64,000 bases of DNA from Piscicola geometra (Eukaryota; Annelida; Clitellata; Hirudinida; Piscicolidae), in NCBI GenBank assembly GCA_943735955.1, contig OX030955.1, positions 9,995,647 to 10,059,646 on the forward strand. Reading direction: 5' to 3'. Positions 49,307 to 61,254 of this stretch are shown in pieces (the first letter of the stretch is position 1; each line of letters starts with the position of its first letter). Made by a program: the position numbers and the translations under genes. Under the pieces are notes generated by a model that did no database searches, had not been told where the DNA came from, and saw nothing but the letters and a program-made list of their open reading frames with translations.

Positions 49307-52300
49307 TGGTTTTGAACAATGCTATAAATTAGAACTTTTTATGGGTACTAATACAAAAAATAAAATTAGAACCCAAAATATTATTATTCTTATTAACATA
49401 GAATAAAATATAATAATAAAAATATTTTTTAAAATTAGTAATTAATAAATATCCAATTGATATAAATAAGTTATATATTTAATTGAAACTTCAGCATATG
49501 AATAGGCAACAAATAGCAAAGTGGAAAATCATTACGTCCACTTAGTTGTTTTTTCAGTAGGTTATTTTATGAATGTTTTATATTGGAAGTTGGTACTTAT
49601 TAAAACCTTTCCCCCACACACAAAAATTATAAAAGTTTGAGATTTAATTATCAGCGCTGTTAAGTACAAGCTATTAGTTATTAATACTATAAGTTCTTTT
49701 ACATTTCACGATTGTTGGAATAATTCACTACACTGAACCTTTTCAAACTGAGCCAATTCTAGCAGAAATGGAAGGTTGATTCACCTTAGATCTTTTTGTT
49801 GACACAGCCTCCTCTGTGAGGTGTGCCTGATCAGCCTTGATGCCAGCAACTGACAATATCTTACCTCTTTGGGGATTGTATTGATTAGTACCTACTAGTT
49901 TGCCTTTGGAGTGACAAAACTTCAAGTTGCAGAACTGTTTTCGATTTTATAGATTTTCAAACTGCTTGACCCAGGATACACGTCCTTGATTGTCCTTTGT
50001 TTTTATTTAACTTTTTGAAGACTTTTTCTAAACGTTTGGAGGTACAAGACTCATGGTTGAACTCAAAGGCAAACGGCCTCTGGTGCACTCTGAAAGTCTT
50101 GAGAGGAAACAACTTCTCGAGGATAATAGTCAAGGTAGGTTTATAAAAGCCAGCAGCTCAATCTTGCAAGACGAAAGTGGAGATAGAAGAACTTGTTAAG
50201 CGAACTCTGTACTATTCAAAAGTTTATAGCATTTAACTAGTATTTATTAAGCTATTTTCATTAATTTTTTAAAGATTTTTTACAAGAATAAATGTAAGAA
50301 AAAAACTAGCGTTTTTTAATGTGATAATATTAACATGCAAAAATTATTTGCAAATCTTTTTCTTTTCCCCATATTGGGCAGAACTCTTCTGAAGCATCGA
50401 CGCACATCAAACTCTTCATCAGTTTGAAAGTTCCCAAGATGATTAGTACTTCAGTTTCTTCACTAGGGTTAAACGTTAACAAATCTGTATAAGGGAATTG
50501 TGATAAGATGTTGTTATTTAATTCAACTTTAAAAACCATAAATAAAAAATGCTATTGAGTGACATTTTTATGTTAAATTAATAGTAAAAAAATTAATTAA
50601 AAACCTTAATAAGGTCCTTATACACTTTAACTAAAATAAACACTGAAATACAACATCTACATCTTATTAGACACTAATAAATTGAAACTCCATACTAAAT
50701 TGTGCCACAGTAAACACAGCATGACACAGAAAGACACAGAAACACATAAAATCACTTAGTAACCACACATAGAAACGCACAAGTACGGGAAGAGCACATA
50801 CATCATGGTAGGGCTTGAAGTATTTTCCTGGAACTCAAGGTGGATGAAATTATTGATTATTTTGAGTTTTATTTATGATTTATGATTTTATTTATACGAC
50901 CTAAATTTAATTTTTCCTGATTCCAAGAAAATTTACGTGTTCTAATTGTTTTGACGTCTTTTATTGATTTATCCACATCAAGGTTTTATTTTTTTTCCCA
51001 TTATGTCTTGAGAGCTTTTTTATGTTAGTTACAATTGTAAATTCTAAATTGAAAATAGAAAACAACTATTAAGTATTTTGATTTCATATTATTCTTGAAA
51101 ATATATATTCGATTCAGTTTCTCATAACCATTGAATTTATGTTTATTTTTGAAATCTTTTTTAATTAGATTTTTTAAAAATATTAATTCTAGATTAATTT
51201 TTTTCAAAGCACCACATGGGACTTGAAATCTATTTTAGAACTATTATCAGGCTCCCATTCCACATGTACAAATGTATTCACATAAAAGTTCTGAATCAAA
51301 GTCAAAATCAAATTAGAACATGGAAAATAAAGTCACCTAAATTCAATAAGAACTGTTTAAAATAATGAGAAATTATTGTTAATTATTATTTAATAATTAC
51401 AAAACTGAAATTTTTTCCTATTCTAGTTTTTATTAATAGTATGAATCAATATCAATATACGCCTTTCATGAAAAATCAATTCAACGACTTACAAAAATAA
51501 ATGGTTGTGACATTAATAGTGTTTAAAAGCGGAAGACCATGACATGATGAATAATATATAAGTTGGAAAACAGTTAAATATGATTAGCACGTCCGTACAC
51601 ATCAAAGTCTTGAATTTAGAGAAATGTTAGCATACATTTTAAAAGATACTTGAGATTATTTATTTATATACCAAAATTATTTAACAGTTTGTTAACCGAT
51701 CCAGCAACACGAAGACTAGAAGTTTCAAGTATAAAGCTTCTTCATAAAGTACTTCATAACCCTTCAAGTTACTTGCCCTGCGTCCTCGCCAATTACTTCA
51801 AGAATTTTTGCTCCACAACCTAACGAACAAAAAGAAATCCCAATTCCATCGCATCCGCTAGAGTTAAAACCGAATGGAAATTATTTTGTATTAGAAAGAG
51901 CTTCGACTAGAGCAAGGATTTGTGAGAAGTGTTTACGACAACTATTCAATTAACTCTCCGTATAATGAAACAAATAAGTGCATAAAACAGACTGAGGCTG
52001 AAACGAAGTGTTGCAAATCTCAGAGACAATTGGCCACAAAATCTAGAAAGCAATCTAGAGATTGGACGAGAATGTGGCTAATGTAAGTATTGAATACAAG
52101 TCGGAATAATTGGAAAGTTGCATCTTTCAGACGATTGTTTTCTATAGAATTCACAAAACCGTATATCTATTGGGTCTTTGGAAATGTGAATAAATTTGAT
52201 CTCAAGTAACTTCGTTAGCCTTTTGCGAGTTAATGTCTTTGTCATGTTGTAAATAGGTTTCATGCTGGCGACCTATAAGAACTTTCACTGAAACAATTGA

Positions 52301-53486
52301 TGTCTTGGCATCATGCCTTATTACAGCAGTGTTTGATTTGTGAAAGCGTTTGCAATCTAGCAATAGACGTCTTGTGATGTAGTTACACAAATGTTTGATT
52401 TATTTTTATCGCTTTTCTACTCAGCATTGAAACCCTAACACCAGGCTATTGAAAAGCCTTTGACGTATCACAGAGTACCAACAAAGCCTCTTTCTCACCA
52501 CATGACGGTGATTTGTATAATTTGAAATGAAATATGAGAAAGCGGAAAAATACCCATTAAAAATGAACGCATTATTCGAACATTAGTATTACGAGTGAGA
52601 AGAGGGGTTGTAACGAAATAAAAATGATTTATTACCAGTTTGCAATTAACTCTCCAAATTCAAATTCCAGACAGTCTTCTAATAGACTGGTAATAACAAG
52701 CAAAATAGAGTAAGTTACAACATCCTACTCTTTCATGACCTAGCCTCCATTTAATGTCGCACCTCATAAAAAATTGACGACTTTTCGTGTGCATAAGCTT
52801 TGTACATTCCATCAACGCTTGCAACGCTTTTATCAATTCCCAAGCTTGTTTAAGCTCTGTCAATGTCATCATCATATAATTCAAACCTATTTGGTTTTAT
52901 CATTAACTTGTGAACTTGAAATCCACCCATCATTAGAAAAGATCCAATCTTAATGCGATTAAATTCACGATCGAATCATTAGCACAATATTCCTTTCTGT
53001 ATCCTTGTTATCGCCATGTATTTATTTTTGAAGCTCCTATTATCCAATTAAAATTGAGAAACAATTCAGTATTTAAAATTCAGTTATTTCTAAAATATAC
53101 AATTATTTCTAGTCAAAATTAACTTACGCTGTTTACAACTTCATTTAATTTTTATATAGAAAAATAGATCCGATTGAAAAAAAGGAAAGTTGTCATGTTT
53201 TAACTGAAAAGGTTCTCATTGGAAATTATCTTCTATTTTCGTTTTCATTTATCAATATATAAAAAAATGCAAACTAATTGTTTATAAAAAATATTTTTTA
53301 ACAGATTTTAAGAAATATAAATATTTAAGATAAAGCTTAAGATAAAGCTTTTCTGACAAGTGAATACTTATTTGATCTTCAAGACATTTTTCCTATAAAT
53401 GAAAACGCACATAAACCAGGTACATGCTTATACAAAGAAGTACTTTTTAATATATCTGACAAGAAAAGAAGATAGGTTGGGAGATA

Positions 53487-53968
53487 TCACAGATAAATGA
53501 ATTGGAGTCTTAGTAGTATAGTAGCCAAGCTTACAAACTGCATATAAAGAACTGAAGAGAATAATGATATAGACGTTCTTGATCCACTGCTACCATTCTC
53601 GCCGTTGTTGTTGTCGTTGTCGAAAGGTGAATTATTTTTATAGTTTTTAGTCTTGTTGTTTTTGTTATACTTGGTGTTTGGTTGCTGTCGTTGTGGATGC
53701 GACATTGTATGCGTTATTGTAGGCAAGCCAGAGGCTGAGCGGCCTTTGTTGTAGAAGGGATTGTTAATATTTTTTCCATTATTTGTGTTTTTGTTGTAGT
53801 CTGTATAGAAAGAATTTTCGTCCACGTTTGGATTTTGGTGTGTGTTGTGAGGCTGCGGGTTGTTTTTGTTTTTGAACTTGTGGTGATTGTGGCTGTAGAG
53901 CGTGTGGTGTGGTTTAGAATCCTTAGGGTCATCCACGGTGTAGAAGGAAAAATCAGACTGGCGATTGT
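53487..53968 (-). CDS. EFN: Ephrin, last exon: stalk and GPI-anchor signal
   Basis: 160 codons including TGA, after acceptor TTTTTTTGCAG, phase 1 in. It reads (D)NRQSDFSFYTVDDPKDSKP, then a His/Asn/Lys-rich, low-complexity stalk (HNHHKFKNKNNPQPHN, NKNTNNGKNINN, NKNNKTKNYKNN). It ends NGENGSSGSRTSISLF followed by SSVLYMQFVSLATILLRLQF and IYL. Small residues (GSSGS), a short spacer and a C-terminal hydrophobic tail with nothing after it are the layout of a GPI-attachment signal, so this is a lipid-anchored (type-A-like) ephrin rather than a transmembrane type B. An overlapping frame at 53714-54043 is a shadow. Confidence 0.88.
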
Positions 53969-54679
53969 CTGCAAAAAAATTAGTTTTAATATGTAATAAA
54001 AAATGTAAAACGATTTATTTCCAAAGTCATTACGCTTCTTCATCCAAGTTAATTAAAAAACCTAAAAAGCATAAGTTAAATACTATTCTTCAATCAAAAA
54101 CAAAAGGATTGTGAGGCTAAGCTTAAATAGATGACTTTGAGAAGATTTTCAATAATAATTTGAGAGATGAATATTAGTGTTTTATTGCCTTTCTTTATTT
54201 AATTTTTTTTACGCTCATGTGACTTCTATTTCCCTTGCTTTATACGTTTTACTTCGGCAGAGTAAGGCCTTCTGATATTATAGATATAAATTTGGGATAT
54301 AGTCAATAGTAGCAATTATTATGGAAGTTTATTAAGATGTAAGTTCTTTTTATTCATAGAAAAGTCAATAAAATAATAGTAAAACGTGCATTATTCAATA
54401 TGAAACTGCGTTGAGTACGCTGGAATAAAACACGCCCCACGCATGCATTCTGTTCAAGTTTGCACTGTTCGCCATTAAAGTGACACTATTTATTTTAAAA
54501 TCCATTAAATATTGATCAAACATAAACATCAACTTGATGTTTGGCTAGCTTAGGAAAAAAGTAAAAATTTTTGATGATATTTATGCGTAAAAGGTATAAA
54601 TAAGTATGCAATACTTTTCTCCATCTTATGAAAATAAAAACTTCATTAGGATAATTTTTAAGATTGTTACTATAGAAAC

Positions 54680-54811
54680 CTGATGATGGATGGGAAGTGA
54701 GAAAGGACTGTGAAGTAGCCAGAGGTGGTATAGTTGTGGGTTTTTTTCGAGGTCTTCTGGTGGTTGGATTCAGATTGGGCTGATTTGGTTTCACCTTAGT
54801 AAGACCGCTAG
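54680..54811 (-). CDS. EFN: Ephrin, Thr/Pro-rich stalk exon
   Basis: A 132-base exon (TTTCCAG acceptor, CATCAG|GTTTCT donor; phase 1 both sides). It encodes (P)SGLTKVKPNQPNLNPTTR, RPRKKPTTIPPLATS and QSFLTSHPSS. It is rich in Thr, Pro and Ser, so likely O-glycosylated, with a basic RRPRKK cluster that could be a furin-like cleavage or heparin-binding site. It could be skipped without frameshift. Confidence 0.85.
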
Positions 54812-56994
54812 CTGGAAATTGAAAACAAATCATGATAAATTCGTTATTTAAGTGGATTAATGATAAGTTATATCTTCCTAATGGTCTCTTTTTGTGAATT
54901 TTTCAACTATTGATAGAGATGTAGCACGATTAAGTGTGGTGGAGAAAGATGTGATATGACAAAATATTTTTGTTTTGTTTCAAAGTTTTTTATGAAGCAG
55001 AGTATTATCATTTCCGATATTATTTCGTAGCATGCGAAGATGGCTAGTAGCCTTAAAATCGACAAAATGATTATAATAATATTTTAATGGATAATAAAAC
55101 CTTTAAAAACTTTTTTTAATATTATTTGCTTATTTTAATTTTTCAATGGAGCATGAAAAAATAAACCATAAGAGTTTTTGCAATTTAAATCAAAAGTATA
55201 ATTTTAAAATAAGCTTTTGGGTAGTATTTCAATTTATTGTTACATAAATTGTGATTACTTGCTAATATTAAACTACGACTCGAAAAGTTCCAAGAATATT
55301 TTTATCTCGAACGTAGCACGTGAAATGACCATAGAGCTCTCTTAATTCTACCTATCCTTCTTAAGTCAGAAAGAAAAGCCAAAAGTGTTGACTAAAAATA
55401 TATAAAAAAATGAATTTAAATAAATGAAGTTTTATTTAATTTAATTTTTTTATTAGATTTGAAAAATAATTTTATATTCTCAGTAAATGTGAATTTTAAA
55501 CACAGAATTTCATGTTAATTAAATTAATGTTAGATATATGTTGAATATTTAAATAATTAAATTTATTTTATTTCAAATTAAATCGTAAAAGATTTATTAA
55601 ATAAGTTAAACCGATGGTGCGGGTTTTATTCAAGTTGATGTACTGCAATCATACTAAACGTGAGCCACTATGGGGTATTTGACATGATCGATAAAAAAAT
55701 AATTTAATATAATTTCTTTTTCGTGAAAGATCGTCTAATTGAAATAAATGCTTTTTTCAAAAATTAATAGGTTTAATATAAGTGATTTTAAAAGCTTTGT
55801 GAAAAGATATCTATTGTTATAAAGACCATAATTTTAAAATTCATGAATAAATAAAAATTAATACTATTTTGTGATATCAACTCTCAGATAAATTTGAATT
55901 TATAGAAACAAATGAAAAATTTAGATAGCAAAGTACATACAAAGCTGTGTAAAACGGATAAACAAACAAGATAAGAGTTATAACTCAAATGGGACACTTT
56001 TTTCCTGGGCCAAATACCTTGAGAATCCATTGTCAACATTCAACCATTTCAACAAGTATTTTTTTAATGTTCAATACATTTCAATAAAAATACTTTTATA
56101 CATTTCATTTTTCATTTTTGAGTTCAACATTTTTTGAATGTTTTAAATAAATAAATAAAAATATCACACCTATATAAACCATTGAAATTGTCTATTTGAA
56201 AAAAGACAGTGCAATATAGAAGCTATATTCATAGACTAGTGTATATATCTTTTGACTATTTTAGATAAAAAAGCTTTTGTGTGCCATTTTACGATAGATC
56301 CCATGAAAAGAGGTGTGGTCGTAATGAACTCCAGGATGCGAAATGTGGTAAGAAAAAATAAGTAAATGTCCAAAAAAAGAATATATCGTCATAAAAAAGT
56401 AACATTACATTTTATTTTTAGAAAGTTAAAAATATCCATGAATTATTTAATTTTGAAAACATTAAATACAAAATGTCTAACGAATTCTGTCGAGGGTGTA
56501 ATGCTTTTGTTTTATGATGAAAGTACTGTGAAAAATACATGTAAATAATAAATACAGTCTAAAATATTCATATGAGCAGGCTGTTATAAAAAGAATGTGA
56601 AAATTAAAAATAATCTGAAGCGAAGTTCCCGTTGAAAATCCAACTTAATTTTATATATTAAAAAATAAAGTAATAGACTCTACTTTAAATTCCAAGTTTA
56701 CTTTTCAAACTACATCGTAATTCTACTAGGCAGATCCACTTAAACACACTCCGAACTAAATTCTCAACTAGTTTATAAAATTACAAGTTTCAACTTTTTA
56801 CATTTTTCAGTTCAGTCTAAACCGATTCTTCTAAATGGCAAAAAGACTAAGACTCTCATCTCAAGAACTTACCGTATAAACTCGAAATCGAAAAATGTCA
56901 AAAAGAACTTACACACTTTATATCACCCATAACACACTTCTTAGAAGCTGCAATTCAATAAACGGACACAAAGTAATGAAATAAAACAACGAAC
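54812..56994 (-). other. EFN: Ephrin intron
   Basis: 2.2-kb AT-rich intron between the ephrin-domain exon and the stalk exon. No RNA, repeat or extra exon is recognised; the 60-codon + strand ORF at 56366 has background composition. Confidence 0.6.
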
Positions 56995-57084
56995 GTCTGA
57001 TGTAGAAGGCTACTTTCATGTGCTTGGTGGCGCAGGCCCCTTGGCGTCGGTTGCTCAGTCCATCCATGCGGCCTGTCGAAGTGG
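56995..57084 (-). CDS. EFN: Ephrin, exon ending the receptor-binding domain
   Basis: A 90-base exon after CTTCTTCCACAG, encoding (T)TSTGRMDGLSNRRQGACAT then KHMKVAFYIR. It matches the end of the ephrin domain (ISTSNGSLEGLDNQEGGVCQTRAM...), including the fourth conserved cysteine (GAC) and the final strand. It is phase 1 both sides; the donor AGAC|GTTCGT is acceptable. Confidence 0.9.
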
Positions 57085-60000
57085 CTGTGGAAGAAGGGAG
57101 GTGGCTTGGTCTTAGTCGTTGTCTTAATCGTGCATGCTGACGTGAAAAGAGATCGTAAATTGTTTTCTTAAATCCTAATTTTGAGTTTAATTGTCGATCT
57201 AAATTTTATAATTGGTTTCAACTGAATGTGTGTTTATTCATGGGCTGCAATAATAATAACAACAAGTGTAGAAATAGAAGCACGTGAAGTAAATATTTTA
57301 AATTTTTTATCATTTATAAATGTCAAAGACTAAAATTGTTTCAAAAGTGTGGGGCAAATGGTAGAATACATAATTTTAAGTCCAAAACGTTTCTAGCTTT
57401 CCAAGTAGTATTTTCTTTCGAATTTTTCTTTAAATAAAAGTAAAATTAAATAATTAATTAGAAACTTATTAAATTATTTAACAATTACTTCTTTACGTTT
57501 TGTTCTATCATTATAACAACTTTATTTATTTATCAACTTTTTCGATATAATTTTTTAACGCATTGTTTTTTTATAATTAGTAAATATATAATAAATAATT
57601 AATTATAAAAAACAATTTTAACTTTATTTTCATTTAAAAAATCGATAAATTTTTGCAAGTTGTGTTTTAAAATCTGAAAAACTATGCATATTAACTTCAT
57701 CAACTCTATAACAAATTTTATAATATCATGAAGGGATCAGTGGAATTGGCTCCACTATGACTTCTAAGCGAGTTGGCTTCATTTATATCAAATTTTAAAA
57801 ATATTATTTAATAATAAAAATTATTTGTAAAAAAATATTTTCGTGTCAGTTCATAAAGAAAATTACCAGCGGTGTCAAACGCTTTCAGTCACGAATGTTG
57901 TTTGTTACGGAAGAAAAAGAGATTAAAGAATAAACTTTACTTTTTTCTATAAATTAAACTACATTAGGAAGAAAAAGTTAAAATTTAATGCATGTGATAA
58001 AATGTTTTGTTCCTAAAGTTAAATTTCTTTCACAACATATTCAAAAATAATAATAAATTTTAAAAATTATACTTGTTACAATTAAATTTACAAATGACAA
58101 TGATTACAAAATACAGGACCCAATCTAAAAAACCCAACCCTAACCCAGTCTAAAAATCACGCATTTAGGTTAAGTTCGCTTTGTTAGAGTGCAATAAAAG
58201 ATTTAGTGTAAACATTTTTTTAATTAATTTAATGATAAAAAAATATTTATAAAAAAATTTTTTAATTAAGTTTTTTTAAACATATTTTTCGAACCCGGGT
58301 CTAAAAGGTTTTTCGGGTACCCGTTGCCTTCCCTAGTCAAACTAATGAAAAAAGGCTTCAGTGCATGCTATAAAAAATTTAATAATGTCCACGCAAGTTA
58401 ATATGGAATATAAAATATTAAAAATCAACATATTTCTTTTCTTGAAATCCACGTAAAGAATCAATATTCATTACATTTTGTTTTTGTTCAATATTCTAAA
58501 TGAAGTCTGTCTTCATGCAAAAAAAATTTGGTGTAAAATTACATTCATAGTATGAAAAACTTGATGTTTGTTGTTTTAAACTGCTTTTGCATATGCAGAA
58601 TGAATTGGAAGTTTATTTAGCTTGAAAGTAAACTTATTTAATTTGGAAGCCTCTTTACTGTGTGAATCTCTACTTATTTATTCATAAACATATATATATA
58701 TAAAAGAATTATAAACATGATAAATCCAATTTAGTTCATTTTCTGAGATAAATAGATTCAGAAAAAAAGACTAAATTGAATTATATTTTATGAAAATTAA
58801 AAACAACTCTATAATTCAAAATGGTATATATATTTATTCATTTCAAATTCAAGTTCCATTTCTTAACTTTAGTTTAATGTAAAATTAAATTAAATCCTTC
58901 AAAAGAACTGGAAACGTGAAGAAGGCACGCAAATAAGACCCTGGTGTATTAACATGTAGACGTGATCAAGAAAGATGTTTGTGCACTCGCATAGCATTGT
59001 CGAGCGCTTCACAAACTTAATTTGACGCTATAAGAACAGTTCAAGTTGACAAGATGCATGCTTGATGTTGGGAACTACAAGGGGATGATAGTGAAGAAGA
59101 ACTTGCCATAGGGTATAAACGCTGGCAGGGAGAAGTGAATTCAGTGATTTGTTGTATGGATCTTATCGTTGGAGACACTATTTCTCAAAGTTGATTCTCC
59201 AGTCAATCAATCAATCAATCAAATAAATTTTTATAGCGCTTTTTCCTCAAATTCAAGAACGCTCGTGAATGAATTTGTTAAACAGATATGTCTTCAGATC
59301 CAGGTGACTTTTCCGCATAAAAATCAACGAATTTCTTCAGAGAAACGCACTACTTGTGGTGTCAAAATATCAGAGATGAAAGAAGAGCATACAACTTCAT
59401 AAAAAAATGTAATAGCTTGGTGATAAGGGTGAGGAAAGAGTTGGTTTATGACTTTTTAATGGATGACTAAGACCTTAATATGATAGCCTTGAAGCGATAA
59501 AACTGATCTATTAACTCTTGGCTCAGTGATTCAAGGGAACATTCGATCATCTTTTCATTTATGTGTTTTATTATGTCTAATACTTATTTTACACATTTAT
59601 TATATTCAATTCTATCTTCTAACAATCCAGCTTTTGTGATTGTTTAATTGTCTTTATATTTCCGAAGCTAGTTTTATTTTGCAATTCAGAAGTTTTAAAA
59701 CTCTAAAGTTTAGAAATTTAATGGTTTTACATTCACTGTGGGACTTGATGCGTTTATTCCTTGAATAAATATTAAACAGATAACTTGGAAATAATCTGAG
59801 AGTTTTATTATAACACATTTACTTTCACAGAAAATAAATTCGTGAGTAGCCAGTCTCAACTTTTCATTAAACTGCCAAGCATTTAACAGTACTTTCTACT
59901 TATCAACCCTTTTAACCACAATGCCATACATATCCAATCCATCTAAACCTTTCAAACTTTTGGACCACATAAACATTTAAGCATGTAAAATACTCATCCT

Positions 60001-60346
60001 ATAATCGAATTAAATTTAACTCGAGTTGAACATTAAATTAAATTAATTTATCAATTGGAAAAGTATTATCTTTTTCTTACATACATGAATCTAGTTTATT
60101 TAGTCAAACACTTTTTTTGAAATTTCTACAGATATAGACAACTTTATTGAAACAAATCTACTTGTCTATAAATCATTTAGGAGCGAGATTATAACATTAA
60201 TAAAATGTATTACCCGCCCTGAAACACCATTAATCTAAGCCTACCCAAACACAAACTTTTCTAAACACCCTTCACGAACCACTCAAGCATCATGACCCAA
60301 ACAGACCCTCAAACACAGTCAAACATCACGAAACACTCGTACCAAC
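57085..60346 (-). other. EFN: Ephrin intron
   Basis: 3.3-kb intron. Its right (5') end, 60200-60346, is G/T-rich on the minus strand. It contains a (TCAA)n run followed by a TATAGCGCTTTTTC tail (59203-59245), which resembles the 3' end of a common SINE type, and a GC-elevated block at 58920-59160 with no consistent frame. Confidence 0.55.
59203..59245 (+). repeat. (TCAA)n plus SINE-like tail
   Basis: Five TCAA units followed by AAATAAATTTTTATAGCGCT and TTTTC. The combination of a short CAAT repeat with TTTATAGCGCTTTT is seen at the ends of dispersed elements in many animal genomes. Assignment to a family is from memory and weak. Confidence 0.4.
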
Positions 60347-60512
60347 TTGTAACATAGTAGGTCTCTCCTTCTTTGTAATCTGGAGTGTTGGCAATGGCTT
60401 GAAAGGCCTGGAAGATGAGCGTGAATCTCCTTCTTTGCTGCGGAGCACTGCAGTTGACGAGCATTGATGTAGCATCTCGTAACTCACAGTCGTCATAATC
60501 CGCCTTAGGAAC
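60347..60512 (-). CDS. EFN: Ephrin, central receptor-binding-domain exon
   Basis: A 166-base exon (CCATCTCAG acceptor) encoding VPKADYDDCELRDATSML, VNCSAPQQRRRFTLIFQ, AFQAIANTPDYKEGETYY and VT. It follows the ephrin pattern V..eYenCdl ... CdxPxxxxkFTikFQeF ... FKxGxxYYyIS, with conserved cysteines 2 and 3. The donor is ACAA|GTTGGT in phase 1, chosen because only this phase gives YYVTTSTG and an open frame in the next exon; the stronger-looking TTG|GTACGA four bases on would break the frame. The loop that normally contacts Eph (FSPxxxGxEF) reads FQAIANTPDY. Confidence 0.93.
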
Positions 60513-61130
60513 CTGAGATGGTTTAGATGCTCGGAAAAAGTATCTTAAATTAACTAGTCTTATGTATTGAGTAATGGGTTAAGTGTAACTAGTGAAATAT
60601 AATACCCATTGTTTCTAAACTTTAAAATTATGAATGAAATATTGGCTGGTTTTAATGTATTCTTTAAAATATATAATATTGCCTCAAATAAGAAAACGAT
60701 TTAGATTTACAATTATTATAACTACTTCATTTTTTACGAATCAAACAATTTTGAAAAAGTAAAATACAACTTTCCAACTTTAAAATATATATTTTAAAAT
60801 TCCTTACAAACAATGTTAGTTGATTGTGCCGGAAAATTAAAAATTATAGAAATCTATAACTTACAAGAAAAGATTTGGAATAAAGTTTTGTTCAAAAAAA
60901 TAAATATAAAAAAGTTCTTGTAAGTTTCAATTCAATTTCAAATTATAGGATTTTAAAAAAATCTAATTAAAAAATTAAATTCTTACTAAAATCAACGATT
61001 AGTCATAAAATTGTTAAGATTCTTATTTTGAAAACATCTTTAACATGTTTATTTTATATAAAAAAGTAAATATATTCTAAAAATGTTCCATAGAATATTT
61101 TATTCATTGCAATCATGTTTTTTCGCGCAC

Positions 61131-61254
61131 CTGATAAATGATGTATGTTTCTTGGAGATGGGAGGGATGGTCGGGAGGATAGGTAGGACAGACCAAATCG
61201 ATTTCGTAATACATTTGAACCTCTATCGGGTCTGTGCTTGTGCTTGACTTGAAG
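61131..61254 (-). CDS. EFN: Ephrin, exon with first conserved cysteine (5' exons outside window)
   Basis: A 124-base exon (AAAATCTTCTAG acceptor, TATCAG|GTGCGC donor). After one base of a split codon it encodes FKSSTSTDPIEVQMYYEIDL, VCPTYPPDHPSHLQE and TYIIYQ. This corresponds to the ephrin segment VEVxxGDxLDIICPxY ... EkYxLYxV. The family start (signal peptide and VYWNSSNP) is missing; it needs an exon ending in phase 2, which I could not find before 64000. The visible gene encodes 331 residues in frame through five exons. Confidence 0.9.

Noticed and set aside
53714..54043. 109-codon Thr-rich minus-strand ORF
   Set aside because: Alternative frame of the ephrin last exon extending into the intron; it breaks the phase set by the upstream exons.
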